This document shows, one piece after another, positions 10,986-23,193 of a stretch of DNA of 64,000 nt. Within the stretch, counting starts at the first letter, position 1. Each line of letters opens with the position of its first letter. The stretch is taken from positions 18,835,262-18,899,261 of the forward strand of contig OU342819.1 in NCBI GenBank assembly GCA_910591455.2, written 5' to 3'. Origin of the DNA: Pholis gunnellus (taxonomy: Eukaryota; Chordata; Actinopteri; Perciformes; Pholidae). Position numbers and translations under genes: made by a program. The notes beneath the pieces are model-generated. The model did not search any database and was not told the origin of the DNA. It was given only the letters and a program-made list of their open reading frames with translations.

Positions 10986-11499
10986 ACATCTACAGATCAT
11001 GTGGTGCGTTTGTGTGCTGGGGGGAAACTCAGTACAGCTGTAAATCTGTGCTGCATTCATGTGCTGACTCACACGGCAAACTGTACGAACATATATTTGT
11101 TGTAAGTAAAATATGTCATCTGGAATTGTCTCCTTCACTTTTTATGTTTTACAATAAGTTAGGCTGTTGCAGAAAATGGTCTTTTCTGACATGAAAGTAC
11201 AGATGGTGGAGAATCAAACGTACACACATCAATAAAGTAACAGAAGTGTATGAAGGCAATGTGTTTACGGATGACATTGAAAGCCTGAGGAGCTGAAAGT
11301 GTCCTTTTAACAAGTGTTTCAGTGACACATTTCTTCTTGTTCATTTTGTCAGACTGCTTATTTTCCCACTAGGCTGCTGTAAATGCATGCTTTCCACTGT
11401 ACAGCAGCTGACATTTATGTTGAACAGCCTTTATGTCGCTGTCTATAGTTCACACTGCTTTCATCTCTCCAGTTTCATAGTGGTAAAGAAAGCACAATA

Positions 11500-11500
<1 letters not shown>

Positions 11501-11532
<32 letters not shown>
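11501..11532. repeat. (GA)n microsatellite
   Basis: A GA run of about 32 bases with one AAAG interruption. Confidence 0.92.
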
Positions 11533-11678
11533 ACATCCTGTGAGTGAGAGTATGCATAAGAACAATACTGTCTGCTTTTAGCTGAGGCTGTCTGCAGGAG
11601 ACATTATGTCATGTGTTACGCCTGCAAAGGCGAGAAACTGTTGTAGTCAATATATTGCTGCATGCATCTCGCTCTCCT

Positions 11679-11700
11679 TCTCTCTCTCTCTCTCTCTCTC
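11679..11700. repeat. (TC)n microsatellite
   Basis: A TC run of 22 bases, complementary to the GA tract 150 bases upstream, so the two could pair as a stem. Confidence 0.92.
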
Positions 11701-11930
11701 ACAGTCTATGTGAAGAACCGAGGAACTTGTGGATGCAGTTGCGGGCTCTGTCACAATACATATTCACATGGACCTCCTCAGCGGCAGCTCCCGCTCGCTG
11801 CTGGCAAGGTTAGCTCTGTTTATGAAACCATCAATTACACATATTTAATTTAGTAAGAGAAGAAACGCCGCCACACTGACTGAATCCAGACCGGGTGTCC
11901 CCCTGAGCACTGGGATAAATAGAGCAAGGG

Positions 11931-11984
11931 AAGAGGAGGAGGAGGAGGAGGAGAGAGGGAGAGAGGGAGAGAGAAAGAGAGAGA
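11931..11984. repeat. (GGA)n / (GAGAGG)n purine tract
   Basis: A GGA run grades into GAGAGGGA repeats and then GAGA. Every base is a purine over about 50 bases. Confidence 0.9.
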
Positions 11985-12889
11985 AACAGACTTCATTAAT
12001 TCTGTCGTCCATCTAATTGGAGCCCCGTTGGACCCTACAGCTAAAATGAAGTCCGAAACGAGTTCTAATGAGAAAAAAAAGACACAAGGGGAAAAAGTTG
12101 GAGCTGCTCATATCTAGAGAACAACCTTGGGCAAAATCAAGACTTCATGTACAATACAGACCCTTGGGATACCCCAACTCCCTCGGTTGGACGCTGATTA
12201 AAATTGGACGGTATTCATTCTAAATAATGAGACTAGAGGCCTACCTGGACTTTCTAATCCGACAAACTGATGTTGCAAAGCAGAAAGAATTTCACTATCA
12301 GGCTGTAATTTGAATTAAAGGTCGACAAGCAGAAAATGTTCAGCGGAGGAAATAATGTGCAACATATAACATATTTTCATACACTTACTGTAGCCGACAC
12401 TTCAACCCTGCTGAAGTGTCCTCAAGCAAAGAGAATTTAGGCGGCATCTGCACACTTCTTCATCTTACAGTCTGACCCTCCTGTGGAGGAGAGCAAGAGA
12501 AAAGAGCATTCACCCGGTACGACTTTCACAAGACCAGAGAAACATTTTGAGAAAAGTTTTGGCAAATCTATTCAGCTAAAATTGTTGTTGCATAAGATAA
12601 AGGTAAGCAAAAGGGAGAAAAACATTCATTTTGGGGTAATTACATTTGCTTGGATGCGTATCAGAGCCCCACCCCAAAGTTCCAGTCATAACAAATGTGG
12701 CATCATCGGCGACTCTGGTTGTAATGGCATCAGTGCATAAAGTCTTTGTCTTTCATTATGGCTGCGATCAAAAGCAAAAAGCCAGAAATGAGAGGAAACT
12801 GAGCTGAACAAGGAAAACAAGCCCAGTCAAATAAACAACAGACCCGTGTGAAGGAGATGCGATTAAAGTAAACTAGAGTTGGGCTGACG

Positions 12890-13625
12890 TTTGTACAGAA
12901 CAGAGTAGAACAGAAAAGAGTAGAGTTAAGTAGAGAGTCAAATAGTTGGGAAGAGAACAATAACGTTGTGTAATGGAGCCGAGTAGAGGGGAGGGGAGTA
13001 GAGCTGAGTTCATAGGGGTGATAGAGTTGAGTATTCTAGAAGAGTGCAGTTAAGTTCGGACAAACAGAATATTGTAGAGTAAAGCAGAGTATAGTTAGTA
13101 CAGTAGAGAGCAGAAGAGGTGAAAGAAGCAATTTACAGAAGAATGAAATACAACAGAAGACAGGAAAGTAAAGCAGAGCAAAGAGGAGCAAGAGTATGAT
13201 AGGTAGCAGAAGGGAGTTATGTACAGTGGAGTATATGAAGGAGTAGAGCAGATAGTAAAGTAGCAAGGAAGGAGTAAAGTACAGAGCTGAGATGGAGTTT
13301 GTAGTAGAGTAGAACATAGAAAAGTTCAAGGAAGTAAAGTAAAGAACAGTGGAGTAGAGTACAGCAGAGAGTAATGAATACTTAGTACAGTAAAGCAAAG
13401 TAGAGTGAATAGAGTAGAGAGAAGTAGACAGAGCAGATTAGAGTAGAGTTGAATGAAATAGAGACTTCAGCTGAGCGTAAAGCAGTGTAGTGTAGTAGAG
13501 TACAGTAAAGTAAGTATATAAGAGAATGGAGGTGTAAAAACAGTAAAACTGAAGTAAAACTACTGTGTATTACAGTATGGTGGAGTAAACAGAGAGTATA
13601 ACTCAAGTAAAACAGAGTAAATCAC
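12890..13625 (+). repeat. Long decayed pentanucleotide array, (GTAGA)n-like
   Basis: About 730 bases are built from diverged five-base units close to GTAGA, GTAAA, GCAGA and GAGTA, with only short interruptions (12.96-13.00 and 13.05-13.08 kb). The plus strand is purine-rich with a T about every five bases. On the minus strand this creates open frames of 74-120 codons rich in Leu, Tyr and Ser; these are by-products. The array is far more decayed than the CA tracts nearby. Confidence 0.85.
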
Positions 13626-13929
13626 ACATGAGCAGATCTCAGTACAGAAGACGTGCTGTGCATCAGAACAGAGGGAGGCTTCACTGTGTAAATGTGCTGC
13701 GTTCAGGCTGCTGTACGAGCCGTGTCTCGTACAGGATGTTCAGTTCATTTGTTTGAGTGATGTGACGGCAGGGTGGAGTGAGGTCTGGCTTCTGCTGACT
13801 GTCAGCGTGCCACCGGCACCCTGGGAACAATCCTCCACGCCAAACCCACCAAATCGGAGCGCTCGTAGTTAGTGTTATCAAATTGATCGCCGAGTGTCGC
13901 CCTCATGTCCATCTACAGCCTCATTCATA

Positions 13930-13971
<42 letters not shown>
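13930..13971. repeat. (CA)n microsatellite
   Basis: An uninterrupted AC run of about 42 bases. Confidence 0.96.
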
Positions 13972-13973
<2 letters not shown>

Positions 13974-14409
13974 GTCCTGTGCTGTGCGTCCCCTTCCCAG
14001 GAGAAGACACACTGTTCAGTGGCATTCCTACAGCAATCCAATTAGGTTTGATTTCAATTCAATTACTGGACTGTTGGGGGAGTAGAGTGGGGATCCATTG
14101 AATGAACTTTACTTGGGAATTCCATTACTACTGAGAAAGTCACTCAAGTCCATAATCTTGATGGGAACAGGGGTAGTAGCAGAGAGAAAAGGTTGATATT
14201 AACCCTCACTATTTCCCTCGGAATGGAGTGGAGTCGTAACCGTCTGTAGTCTGCTGTCTGCCGCAGTGGCGCTGCAGGTCACACAGGGAAATCATTACGG
14301 CTCTAGTTCAACAGAAAACTGAGCAGAGCCTCACACAGGAAGACATCTGCTACATGCGAGACCACAAACAGCAAACTGTCAACAACTATCTATCCCCACA
14401 ACCTTCCTC

Positions 14410-14411
<2 letters not shown>

Positions 14412-14448
<37 letters not shown>

Positions 14449-14455
14449 GTGTGTG
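14412..14455. repeat. (GT)n microsatellite
   Basis: A GT run of about 35 pure bases plus a short continuation after AG. It lies about 440 bases from the CA tract at 13.93 kb, in inverted relation. Confidence 0.95.
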
Positions 14456-15634
14456 CGCACGTGCAGTTCTGCACATGTGTGTGCAGCCTTGACTGCAAGA
14501 ACAACAGATAAGCATTAAGGCGTCTAGGTGACAGCGTGTGCAACAATAAATTACCACCTCCTGAAGATAAGAAGCCGCTCTCACTTCAGGCCCACTGCAA
14601 AAAAAAAAAATGGTCCAGATTAAAAAATGGTCGTGTGTTCAAATCTTTTCTTTTTTTAGTGGAATTTGTCTTTGTTTTTAAATCTGTAAAATTGTATTGT
14701 TGCCTAGTATTTGTAATTTCCTCATAATCCCCGAGGAAGGTTCTGGAATCTACTTTATAATTTGGTTCTGATTAGAGGAAAAACAGAGACATCTTTGTGA
14801 GAAACAGTGTGTTTATCAGAGGAATTGCAGAGGAATTAAACCCAAATCATTTTTTTACATTTGTCGATTATTTGTTTAAATGTCACAGTTTTGCCCGTTC
14901 AATTTGAACTGCTGTGCACTGACTGAAATGCTTTCTGGGTAACACCACAAATCGACCAATCGGTCACATTTTACCTACAATTAGTGCCAAATAACATGCC
15001 AGCTTCCTAGAACATTATTAGGATATTACAGACCTGTAAAAAAAAGGAGTTACCAACATTTCCAACGCAGTTTCATCCCGTTGATAACTATCAATAAACT
15101 GAGCTGAAACAGGTCAATTCTGCCATGCATGATGAAAACAATCCAAGCTAGAAATCCAGGTATGAAGAAAATAAGCAAAGTTCTTTTTAGGAAGATACAG
15201 ATTACGGAGTCAACCCTTGACTAAATGATTTGTTTTGGGGGATATTCTTTTACAGCATGGTGATATACCTTAGAGCACAGGGGAGAAGAGAGTTTCTGTC
15301 ACAGATAAGAGCTGATGTAGATCTCAGACAATGGGCTGTTTATGGCATCGTGTCTGTATCGAGAAGAGGAACAATACCTCCACTAACTTTTTTAATATCA
15401 CGCTTTTAAAAAGTGAGGATATTGTTTTGTGTGGAAAACAGCGGCTCCAAACCGGTCTTTATTCTCCCCTGAATGTGACTCTTTTTCCTCCATTTCATCT
15501 CATGAACAAACATGGACACACAAAACCCCCTATTGAGAGCTCTTATATTTGAGTTTATCCATTACCCGTATCCATCAGCATCAATCACTCAGCCCGTAAC
15601 TGCTCCCCGTCCGCAGCCACACACAGGCGCAGGT
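14456..15634. other. Unique non-coding stretch
   Basis: AT-rich DNA with an A run at 14600-14610. No repeat family or convincing frame is recognised. Confidence 0.45.
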
Positions 15635-15657
15635 ACACGCACACACACACACACACA
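15635..15657. repeat. (CA)n microsatellite
   Basis: A CA run of about 23 bases inside a wider CA-rich patch (15.60-15.68 kb). Confidence 0.9.
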
Positions 15658-16300
15658 AACACCAAAACTCAGACACACTTCACTGCTGGCAAATAGACTA
15701 TCAGTGTGGTTTTTACTGGCGTGTCTTAGGCGCTGACACCTCTGCGCTAGGTCTATTGATTTTGTTGTCTTATCCTAATGAGCCTTGCGTCATCCATCAC
15801 TGCTCTGCTGGTAGCACTCAGGCGGCCTGGACGGCTGGGAGGACTGAATTAAGGAGGGACAGGGACTATCACCTTGCCACTGGGTATATATCAATGAGAG
15901 TTTCCTGAATACCATCAACAGTAATAAAAAAGGGCTGCATATCTGTTTGAGATATGTGATGTTAGGGCTTTGGAATAGGATAAGTGCAGTCCGACATGAT
16001 TTCGGGCCCCTTAGCTGGTGACTTCTGACCCCTGCAGGCTCTTGCCTTTAACACTTGCTTTCTTGTGTCATGAAAGTGCTTTCAGGTTGTGTTTGCGTGT
16101 GTGTGTTCAGATAGGAGTGTGTATGTTGTGCAATCGCAGGTGCAGGTGTTGACTAAAGTGATGATGGGGATGTTAGAAGGCAGCTCGCACCCATTACTTA
16201 CTTACACCTTTTGGAGTACCAGACTGGAGATGAAACACTTGCACGCCCCGAAGCATCTCCACTCCATCCATCCGTTCAACCACTGAGCCGTTATGGAGGT
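15658..16300. other. Unique non-coding stretch
   Basis: No gene or recognised repeat. Confidence 0.45.
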
Positions 16301-16320
16301 CCCCCCCCCCCCCCTCCCCC
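16301..16320. repeat. Poly-C tract
   Basis: Fourteen C, one T, five C. Such homopolymers are prone to length error in assembly and to slippage in the genome. Confidence 0.95.
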
Positions 16321-16559
16321 GCTCTAAGCCATCTCTGCGACGCCAAATGGTGTTTTGGTGTTGCTTCTCCACCCTGTATCATATGCATTAAAAACTAGTC
16401 AGCCTCTTCCATCATTCGTGCCAGTGAAGGAAACGTCCTCTCAGTTGTCAGCTTTCATCTTAGGGTTCCAGAAGAATCAAGATACCTGCAATTCTTATCA
16501 TCTTTTGGATAAGATAATATACGGAAACAATCAAATCTATAGGCATGCTGTATAAGACA

Positions 16560-17890
16560 CAGCTTTAGTCCTACATTCTCTTCCCAGTCCTGCATCTTAC
16601 AGCCTTTACTCTATCACTTACATGCTATTTACTGAATCATTATTTATAATAATAAATGTATTATGTGTAACATACCTACTACATTTAACATCCCGTCCTG
16701 CATCCTGTATCCTAAACATTAGCATAGTCCATCCTATGCAAATTGCACGATTCAAAACTCTCTTATATCCTTTGGTCCTTTAAGTTTCTTTTCTCTAATT
16801 TAGATCCAACACGTTCTCACTCCAACTCCGACACATACTGGCGTCTGACCCCTTGGAGTCACTAACGCACTGGGTAGCCCAGTGTTGCATTAAAAATGTG
16901 CACTGCGTTTCAAATCCCATCATTTTGAAATTTGACCCCCTGAGCTTTGACCCAGCAACATGTATTTTTTGGCATACTATGACATACTATGTACTGGGAC
17001 ATACTACATATTTATTCTGGCATGCTAAACAGTATGGTAGTGTAGCTTTTAACGTTGTGAATTCAAACAGAAGCACTTGCTTAGGTTTAGGAAAAACATC
17101 TTGGTTGGGCTTCAAATAAGTATGTAAATTATGTGGAACATAAACAACGTAACATAAGTCAGGAAAATACTTCACAAACGTGATTAACGTAACTTAGAAA
17201 ACAACAACAACAACAGTTTGGGACATGAACACCGGTATCCTGGTGTCCTGTGTTTGTTTGACGCATTCCCCTATTCCTCCCACTGTGTGTGGGATTTTTA
17301 GCCTTTATACTTCGTCATAACACTCCCGTATTTTCTAATAATAACGCGGATAGGTTTACACTGTAGTTACTTGAAAACCTGGTGCGTATACAGACGTGCG
17401 AAGCGTTGGTATTTGACGCCCTGAAAGCCACGTTTTCTCTGCTGTTCAATACATATCCTACTGCACGTTCTTCATCCTGCCCTGCATCTTAAATCAATGG
17501 ACTACTATTGTGTCCAATACAACATTCATTCTACAGCTCATGTTCCAAATTAACGTCCTATTTTCTGCTTCACAAGTCGTGTGTTTTATAAATCCCTCAT
17601 CACATATCTTATAGCATACATTCTACATCATATATCCTTCCGTTGCCTTGCAACCTACAATATCTGACCTACGTCATACATCTTATCATATTTCATGCCC
17701 TGTGTACTACATAGATCTATTTTCTTCCACTCCACTCTTAGTTCTATGTCCATATAATTCATTCTGCACCCTACATCTCAAGATATTTGGGCCTACAGCT
17801 ATATGGTTTAGTGTCCTTTATCTGCTTTTACATCCTGTGTTTTACATTTCATGCTAAAACATGCATCCTACTGTACATCTTGTGTCTGCT
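16560..17890 (+). repeat. Decayed CATCCTACATCCTGTATC-type array, split in two
   Basis: Left part (16.56-16.80 kb) and right part (17.44-17.89 kb) share a pyrimidine-rich texture of diverged units such as CCTGCATCCTGTATCCTA, CATCCTACTGTACATC and CATCCTGCCCTGCATC. Between them sits an element of different composition (16806-17440). The simplest reading is that one array was interrupted by a transposon insertion. Unit length is about 8-10 bases and only loosely kept. Confidence 0.6.
16806..17440 (+). mobile_element. Non-autonomous DNA-transposon-like element, family A
   Basis: The left end reads CCAACACGTTCTCACTCC, the terminal motif shared with copies near 23.6, 24.8, 36.6 and 55.3 kb. Internal landmarks are GTCTGACCCCTTGGAGTCAC, CTGGGTAGCCCAGTG, GGTTTAGGAAAAACATC, TCTAATAATAACGCGG and GGTATTTGACGCCCTG, in that order. 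The same order is seen in the copy at 46.86-47.26 kb. The right terminal motif has decayed. No transposase frame is present. I cannot assign the superfamily, because no clear target duplication is visible. Confidence 0.65.
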
Positions 17891-18615
17891 GACAGTCAGT
17901 ATGTAGTGGGTGGGATGTAGGCAATTTCTGCCTACAATTGGACAGAGAGGTCTTTGAGTGCATCAATTCCACTCAAATGTTATCCCAAAAAGAAGAAATC
18001 CTTGATGGGGACACATTGCGTGTGGTGGTAAAATTGAACCCAACAAAGAGCAAAAACGCCCCGTCTTCAGGGGGCACTTTGATGAAAATAAACTGCCTGT
18101 TGCCACTATTTACTGGTGTTAAAGAGGATAAGCTACTCATGGAGTGGTGGGGAATGAAGTGAAAGTCTTTTGTATCTCTCAATGTCACTCACCACACATA
18201 AGCTAACTGTTCGTCCCCCATGCCATGCCAGCACATCACACACCAACACAAGCCAAATACTATAGTTTACAGTGTGTATAAAAAAGATTATGCGCAGGCT
18301 GTGCCGTCATGTGACTTCAGTTTGCCACAAAAACAGTTTGTGAATTTCCCGTATCATTAGCAGGCGGGGTTTCACTCCCCGAGGCTAACACACACATTCA
18401 AATAACACAAACGCAAGCATGCACAAACACTTGCGTACACACACACGCACATGCACCAAAGGACCCAGCAGGCTTTGGGAGCCATGCCCTGACCTCTGGT
18501 TCCCAGTCAAAGGGGTGCTGTTCGCCAGTATACAACAGCACCACTGATCCCCTGTGTTCCTCTTGTAAATTTTGCTCTTTCTCCTCGGGGCTCAGAAGAG
18601 TCCTGTGTTGTTTTG
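17891..18615. other. Unique non-coding stretch
   Basis: Two overlapping frames on opposite strands (17938-18162 and 17973-18188) are about 70 codons long. Neither shows a recognisable motif. Confidence 0.4.
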
Positions 18616-18675
18616 TGAAAAGAAGGAGGAGGAGGAGGAGAAGGAAAAGGAGGAGGCGGGAGGAGTGGAGGAGCA
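18616..18675 (+). repeat. (GGA)n purine tract
   Basis: A GGA run with GAAAAG interruptions over about 60 bases, almost all purine. Confidence 0.88.
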
Positions 18676-18759
18676 AGAGAACAGAGATATGAAGCCACTG
18701 TCTGTGTGAGACCGCTAAATCACTGTCTGCATGAAGGCTGGGATTGTGCATGTCCATCT

Positions 18760-18783
18760 TTGTGTGTGTGTGTGTGTGTGTGT
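18760..18783. repeat. (GT)n microsatellite
   Basis: A GT run of 24 bases. Confidence 0.94.
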
Positions 18784-19019
18784 TTCTACAGTACATGTGC
18801 GTATAAAAAGAGCAGAGAACAAGGGACCTTTAGTTTGGGATGAAAATATAGACCAATGTTACAGGCCAAATAAGATTAACTGGTCTAATGGACACACTTA
18901 TTTTCATTATTCTGCATCGTTGCTACAGCCCGGAGAGAACAGGCTCGCTACTACAAGCGGCCCCGCGGCAACAATGTCCTCATAAAGGAGTCTTCACTCC
19001 ATCCACTCCTAATTTCCAA

Positions 19020-19500
19020 GAATTCATTCATCCTCCCATTTTGCCATATTAAAAATGTTACCTCAGCCAGATTTTCCATCTGTCTCGGTAATTTATTCAT
19101 TTAAACTATGCACAAAAGCTACTTATATCATTCAGGTCGGTACGGTTCGCTGTGATGTGTCCATGAAATTTAATACAATCCTTTTCCTTATTACAGATCG
19201 GAATGCAGATCTATGCAATTCAGCTTAACGAGTACAAATAAATCAGTGATATTGAGGGAGGAGCCACTCGCGTACCCCTCCTCCTCCTCTTTAATCTAGC
19301 CCTCCTCATTAACACAGGCGTACATATGTAAATGAGATGAGACAGCATGGAAATATACAAGCCTATTACGCAATTAACATGACTGCTTGATTAAGTAATA
19401 TAGAGACTTTATAATATCGCCATGCACACGGAGTGTATATATGCTCGCACATTAAAACTAATTTATTGTGTGAGTAATTATCTTCACTGCTTCCACATAC
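19020..19500. promoter_or_regulatory. AT-rich CNE-like block
   Basis: Free of simple repeats and dense in homeodomain-type cores (TAAT/ATTA: TAATTTATTC, GCAATTAACATG, GATTAAGTAAT, AACTAATTTATTG). It also has a TGTAAATGAGATGAG string. Such texture is typical of conserved vertebrate enhancers near developmental genes. Conservation itself cannot be seen from one sequence, so this is a candidate only. Confidence 0.3.
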
Positions 19501-20447
19501 TCAGTTTTCTATTTTTTTTTTTTTTTTGGGCTTAAATAATAAATGATCTACAGTTTTAACCTTGAACCAAACGCAAAGCCACAAATCCAGATCTTAAATA
19601 TCCCACAGCCAGATGAGGTGTGTGATGCAAGCTCGTTGATATTAACAACATAACTATAACGTTACACCTAATCCCATTCTCCTTCTGATTACCTAAGAGC
19701 CAGACACCATCTAAATCTGCTCAATAATTGCAATGCAGATGATGATCAAGCGAGATGGAGAGAGTGTGATGGTGAGCGGTATCGCCAGTTTGACATGATT
19801 ACAGCACCGGCCTCGAGGGACCTGTATCTTGATTTAGATTAAACCACGCTCGTCAAACGGAAAGCACCCATCTTTAATACGGCCATATATCAGCCGCCGT
19901 ATAAAATTCTGAGGTTCCATCAAGTCCATGAACAGTCCATGAGGGGGGGGTTGATTAAATGAAGAAAGAAAAAAAATAGATATACAGCGTTGATCAGAGA
20001 GAGAACGTGAAACTAAAAACATATATACCTGAAAAACTCCACCTTTAAAAGAGTGAATGCGGCACCTAAAGGGACGTAATCAGCAATCATCCACAGCATC
20101 ATTTCATAACGTTTAAAGTTGTGACAAGCTCAAACCGAAAACTTCAGGGTTAGTTCTCCCAAAATACAAAAAAAAAGCAGTAATTAGCCACACAGTCCGT
20201 ATATTTTCAAGCCAATTAGGCTACTTCTTTATTTATTTGGGCCGGTGAAATTTGTTTGAGAGATTTTTGATATTTGTGCCATCTTTTGGGCCAATGAAAG
20301 CAGTTGTAGATAGAGTCTTGTGAATTGGCAACTCTCCAGTTATTGAGTAAGGAAATAGGTTTGAACCTTTAATATAGCTTTTACCGTGCCAACTGGAAAG
20401 TCTGCAGTTTCCCTGAAGTTGAACTTGCGTGTTAAATAAGCCCACAC

Positions 20448-20670
20448 GAGGCGGCTCCTACACCTCTATCAGAGTCTGAGTCTGACGAGGAAACACCGAA
20501 GGAGACAGACAAACGCCCCGGACGGCGCTTTTCTTTTTCTCCAGGGAAGCCTGCGCAGCGGACGAGCGATGGATGACGATCACATGAAAATGTTCTTTCG
20601 CATGCAACACATTAGCAGCGTGTCCACAGAGAAGCAAACTGGGGCCTGCATGACAAACTCTTGGCTATCG
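20448..20670 (+). other. Exon-like patch with two exclusive readings
   Basis: Reading 1: 20448-20576 encodes 42 codons with an acidic-basic stretch (SESESDEETPKETDKRPGRR, then FSFSPGKPAQRTSDG) and a TGA stop. The composition resembles a phosphorylatable protein tail. Reading 2: a strong acceptor (CTTTTCTTTTTCTCCAG, ending 20544) opens a 126-base, 42-codon segment that ends at a GTAAAC donor-like site (20671). It is open in only one frame (GSLRSGRAMDDDHMKMF...). The two cannot both be exons in one transcript. The patch is richer in CpG than its surroundings. I do not recognise either peptide. Confidence 0.25.
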
Positions 20671-20811
20671 GTAAACAATGCCGAGTACTGTGTGTAAAGA
20701 GCACGGCACTGCTTAAATGGAGGAAACTATGTGGGGGACATACAGTATGTATTCAATGAAATAACTGGCCTGAAGATTGGAATTAGCCTGGGTCGGAGTG
20801 AAAGCATGAGT

Positions 20812-20829
20812 ACCAGTACATGTACTGGT
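20812..20829. repeat. Perfect 18-bp palindrome
   Basis: ACCAGTACATGTACTGGT is identical to its reverse complement and has no spacer. It could be a symmetric protein-binding site or chance. Confidence 0.7.
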
Positions 20830-21173
20830 GGCATGAGACCACCTACACAACCCAGACAAACAGCAGTGCTGCAGCAGTGTTGAGAGAAAGTGAGACGCTT
20901 TTCCACATCTATCTTTCTCTGTATCTTGCACTCTGTTGCTCTCTCAAGGAAAAATGGAAAAAAGAATCTGTCAGGCAATCAATATAGTGATGAGGGCTGT
21001 TGTTTTGAGGCCTGATATACTACATGCACACCAACACAAGAGTAATGACTACCATCCACGGGCACTGTAACAGTCATGAATTATACTTTATTGGCTGCAC
21101 TTCGTCAGATATATGACTCTCCTGCCTCCTCATATGTATTCTGCGTCTGACAAGATTTGATACAAGCAAGGGC

Positions 21174-21214
21174 GCGCGCACGCACACACACAAACACACA
21201 CACACACACACACA
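21174..21214. repeat. (CA)n microsatellite with GC-rich start
   Basis: GCGCGCACGC leads into a CA run of about 34 bases with one AAC interruption. Confidence 0.94.
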
Positions 21215-21778
21215 GGTAAAACACACCGATCGCAAAATATTCTGTAAACTCCTCAACCATGACCTGAGGCGCTACGCCAGCTCAGGGGGGGGAAAAAAAC
21301 AGATGCAAGCTTTAGAAATAACAGAACAAGACATTTTCAAATCAATACTTGTCTATTTTTTTTCTTTTTACCCCCATCCTGAATGGTGCTTGATGACCCA
21401 CGCTATTAGAGCCGACTGTGAGGCACGCCGGCAACGTACTCAATACGCTGAGCGGCATGAACAATGCCGGGCCTGATTGTAAGAGCCTGTATGCACCTGG
21501 GGGGGTTAATAAAGGGGATTGTTCTGTGTTGTATTTTTTTCTTTACTCATTTATGTTCAGCTAGGTGGAGGTCAGCCGTAGTGGCCCTGAAGCCGTACAG
21601 TAGGGTGTATGTTTCCAGCGAGATGAAACTCAGTGGCCTTGACCAGAGTACAGTGTGAATACACACTCTCTGCTTCACTGACTAAATCAATCTTTAATAC
21701 ACCATGCTGCGTGCCTTCTAAGAGATGCTAAGAAATACAGAACCCACGGAGCGCGTGGCATATACATGTACAGCAAGC

Positions 21779-21784
21779 ACGCGC

Positions 21785-21822
<38 letters not shown>
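21779..21822. repeat. (GT)n microsatellite with GC-rich start
   Basis: ACGCGCGTGC leads into a 34-base GT run. It is nearly the inverted image of the tract at 21.17 kb, 565 bases away. Confidence 0.95.
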
Positions 21823-21824
<2 letters not shown>

Positions 21825-22179
21825 ACGTACATAGAAGTGTGCCTGTGTTCATTACAAATGAATAACACAATACACCACATAAATGTTAAAGCATGCTGTT
21901 TTATAGCAGGTTCAAAGGTTGAATCGGACCCACACATCTCTGCACGCCAGAAAAAATTACAGTTACAGCAGCCAGGTCAGCAGCAATATAAAAAATGCCC
22001 ACACATCGTGATGCACTCATGCATGAACAAACACCTGGCTGCAGAGGCTGTGGATACTTTGCAGGTCTCCGCGATCGCAACAGAGCACCACAACTCCACG
22101 CATCCCAGAACATCCAGCCCGCTCATTCATTGTGCCCGCTTGGCTGAGAGACTTGGCTAACGACATGACAGAGGAGCTC

Positions 22180-22660
22180 CATGCAAATAGCCAACATCTG
22201 TCACAGCGCTAGCTCCACTCCATATATTTATTTGCTGATCCTACTTAATATTTCTGCATATTACCGGCTGTTTGTCGGAAGGCGGACAGTGATGCATGTT
22301 CCTGCATGACGCCGTACAAAAGAAAGCAATCTCCTGCAACCCTCACATCCACTCCTGCTGCTTCTTCTAAATGCATATTTTGTGCTGGCTTTGCAGCCCG
22401 CTGAAGGTCAGAGGGAAGTAAGGCCCCCTTTATTGTGGAAATAGGAGAAATGCATTTGGTGGACTTAATGTGTGCCGCATTTATCACCGACACAATAAGG
22501 AAGGCCAGATAATATATCTCGTGCAATGTGGAGGGAATACATTACACGGAGGTGTTTTGATGGCTGAATCTGAGTGTAATCTGTGGGGGTTATTTAGGTT
22601 TATCTTGTATCCCGGTGACATTCAGATTGTGAATATCCAAGGTGCCCGCTGACTTAGTTT
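22180..22660. promoter_or_regulatory. CNE-like block
   Basis: Repeat-free, with an octamer-like ATGCAAAT at the left (22182) and AT-rich blocks such as GCATTTATCACCGACACAATAAGG and CAGATAATATATCTCG. The feel is of a conserved enhancer, but conservation is untested. Confidence 0.28.
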
Positions 22661-22851
22661 AAACTCATTTCACCATGTAGATGCATACATGTATATACCA
22701 ACACTAAAGCTTTAATAAGTCAGATGCATCTCTCTTATCTTTAAAATAGGAGGCGGTCAGATATCAAATCCACCTGAGACAACCTATTTGGCATTTAACT
22801 GTCAGTACCTCATCACCTTACTCGGCTGCCTTACTGCCTTACCCTACTTCA

Positions 22852-22869
22852 TTTTTTTTTTTTTTTTTT
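22852..22869. repeat. Poly-T tract
   Basis: Eighteen T in a row. Confidence 0.93.
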
Positions 22870-23153
22870 ACCAAATGTGGGGGTGGGGTCAAACGTCGAC
22901 ATGGCTGTTTTTTTCCCCGTCTCTGATCCAGTGTCAGCCTTCAGAAATGATCCCTCACCGACACGCCGCTGTCTCAGGTGCCCCCAGCGCTGACTGGCAG
23001 GCCTTGGAAGTGGAGAACTGCTTTAGCCCGACGTTCAGTCAGCTTGCCTGCTCGCTGACACATTCAGACAGATACATCACTGAGGGCCAATGACAGCTCG
23101 TTATTGCTAGAGATGATAGAAGCTCACCATAGGGATTTGTATCAAAGCAGGAA

Positions 23154-23155
<2 letters not shown>

Positions 23156-23185
<30 letters not shown>

Positions 23186-23193
23186 AGTGTGTG
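23156..23193. repeat. (GT)n microsatellite
   Basis: A GT run of about 29 bases plus a continuation after GA. Confidence 0.95.

Noticed and set aside
13036..13606. Leu/Tyr/Ser-rich frames on the minus strand (120 and 74 codons)
   Set aside because: Created by the five-base periodic (GTAGA)n array.
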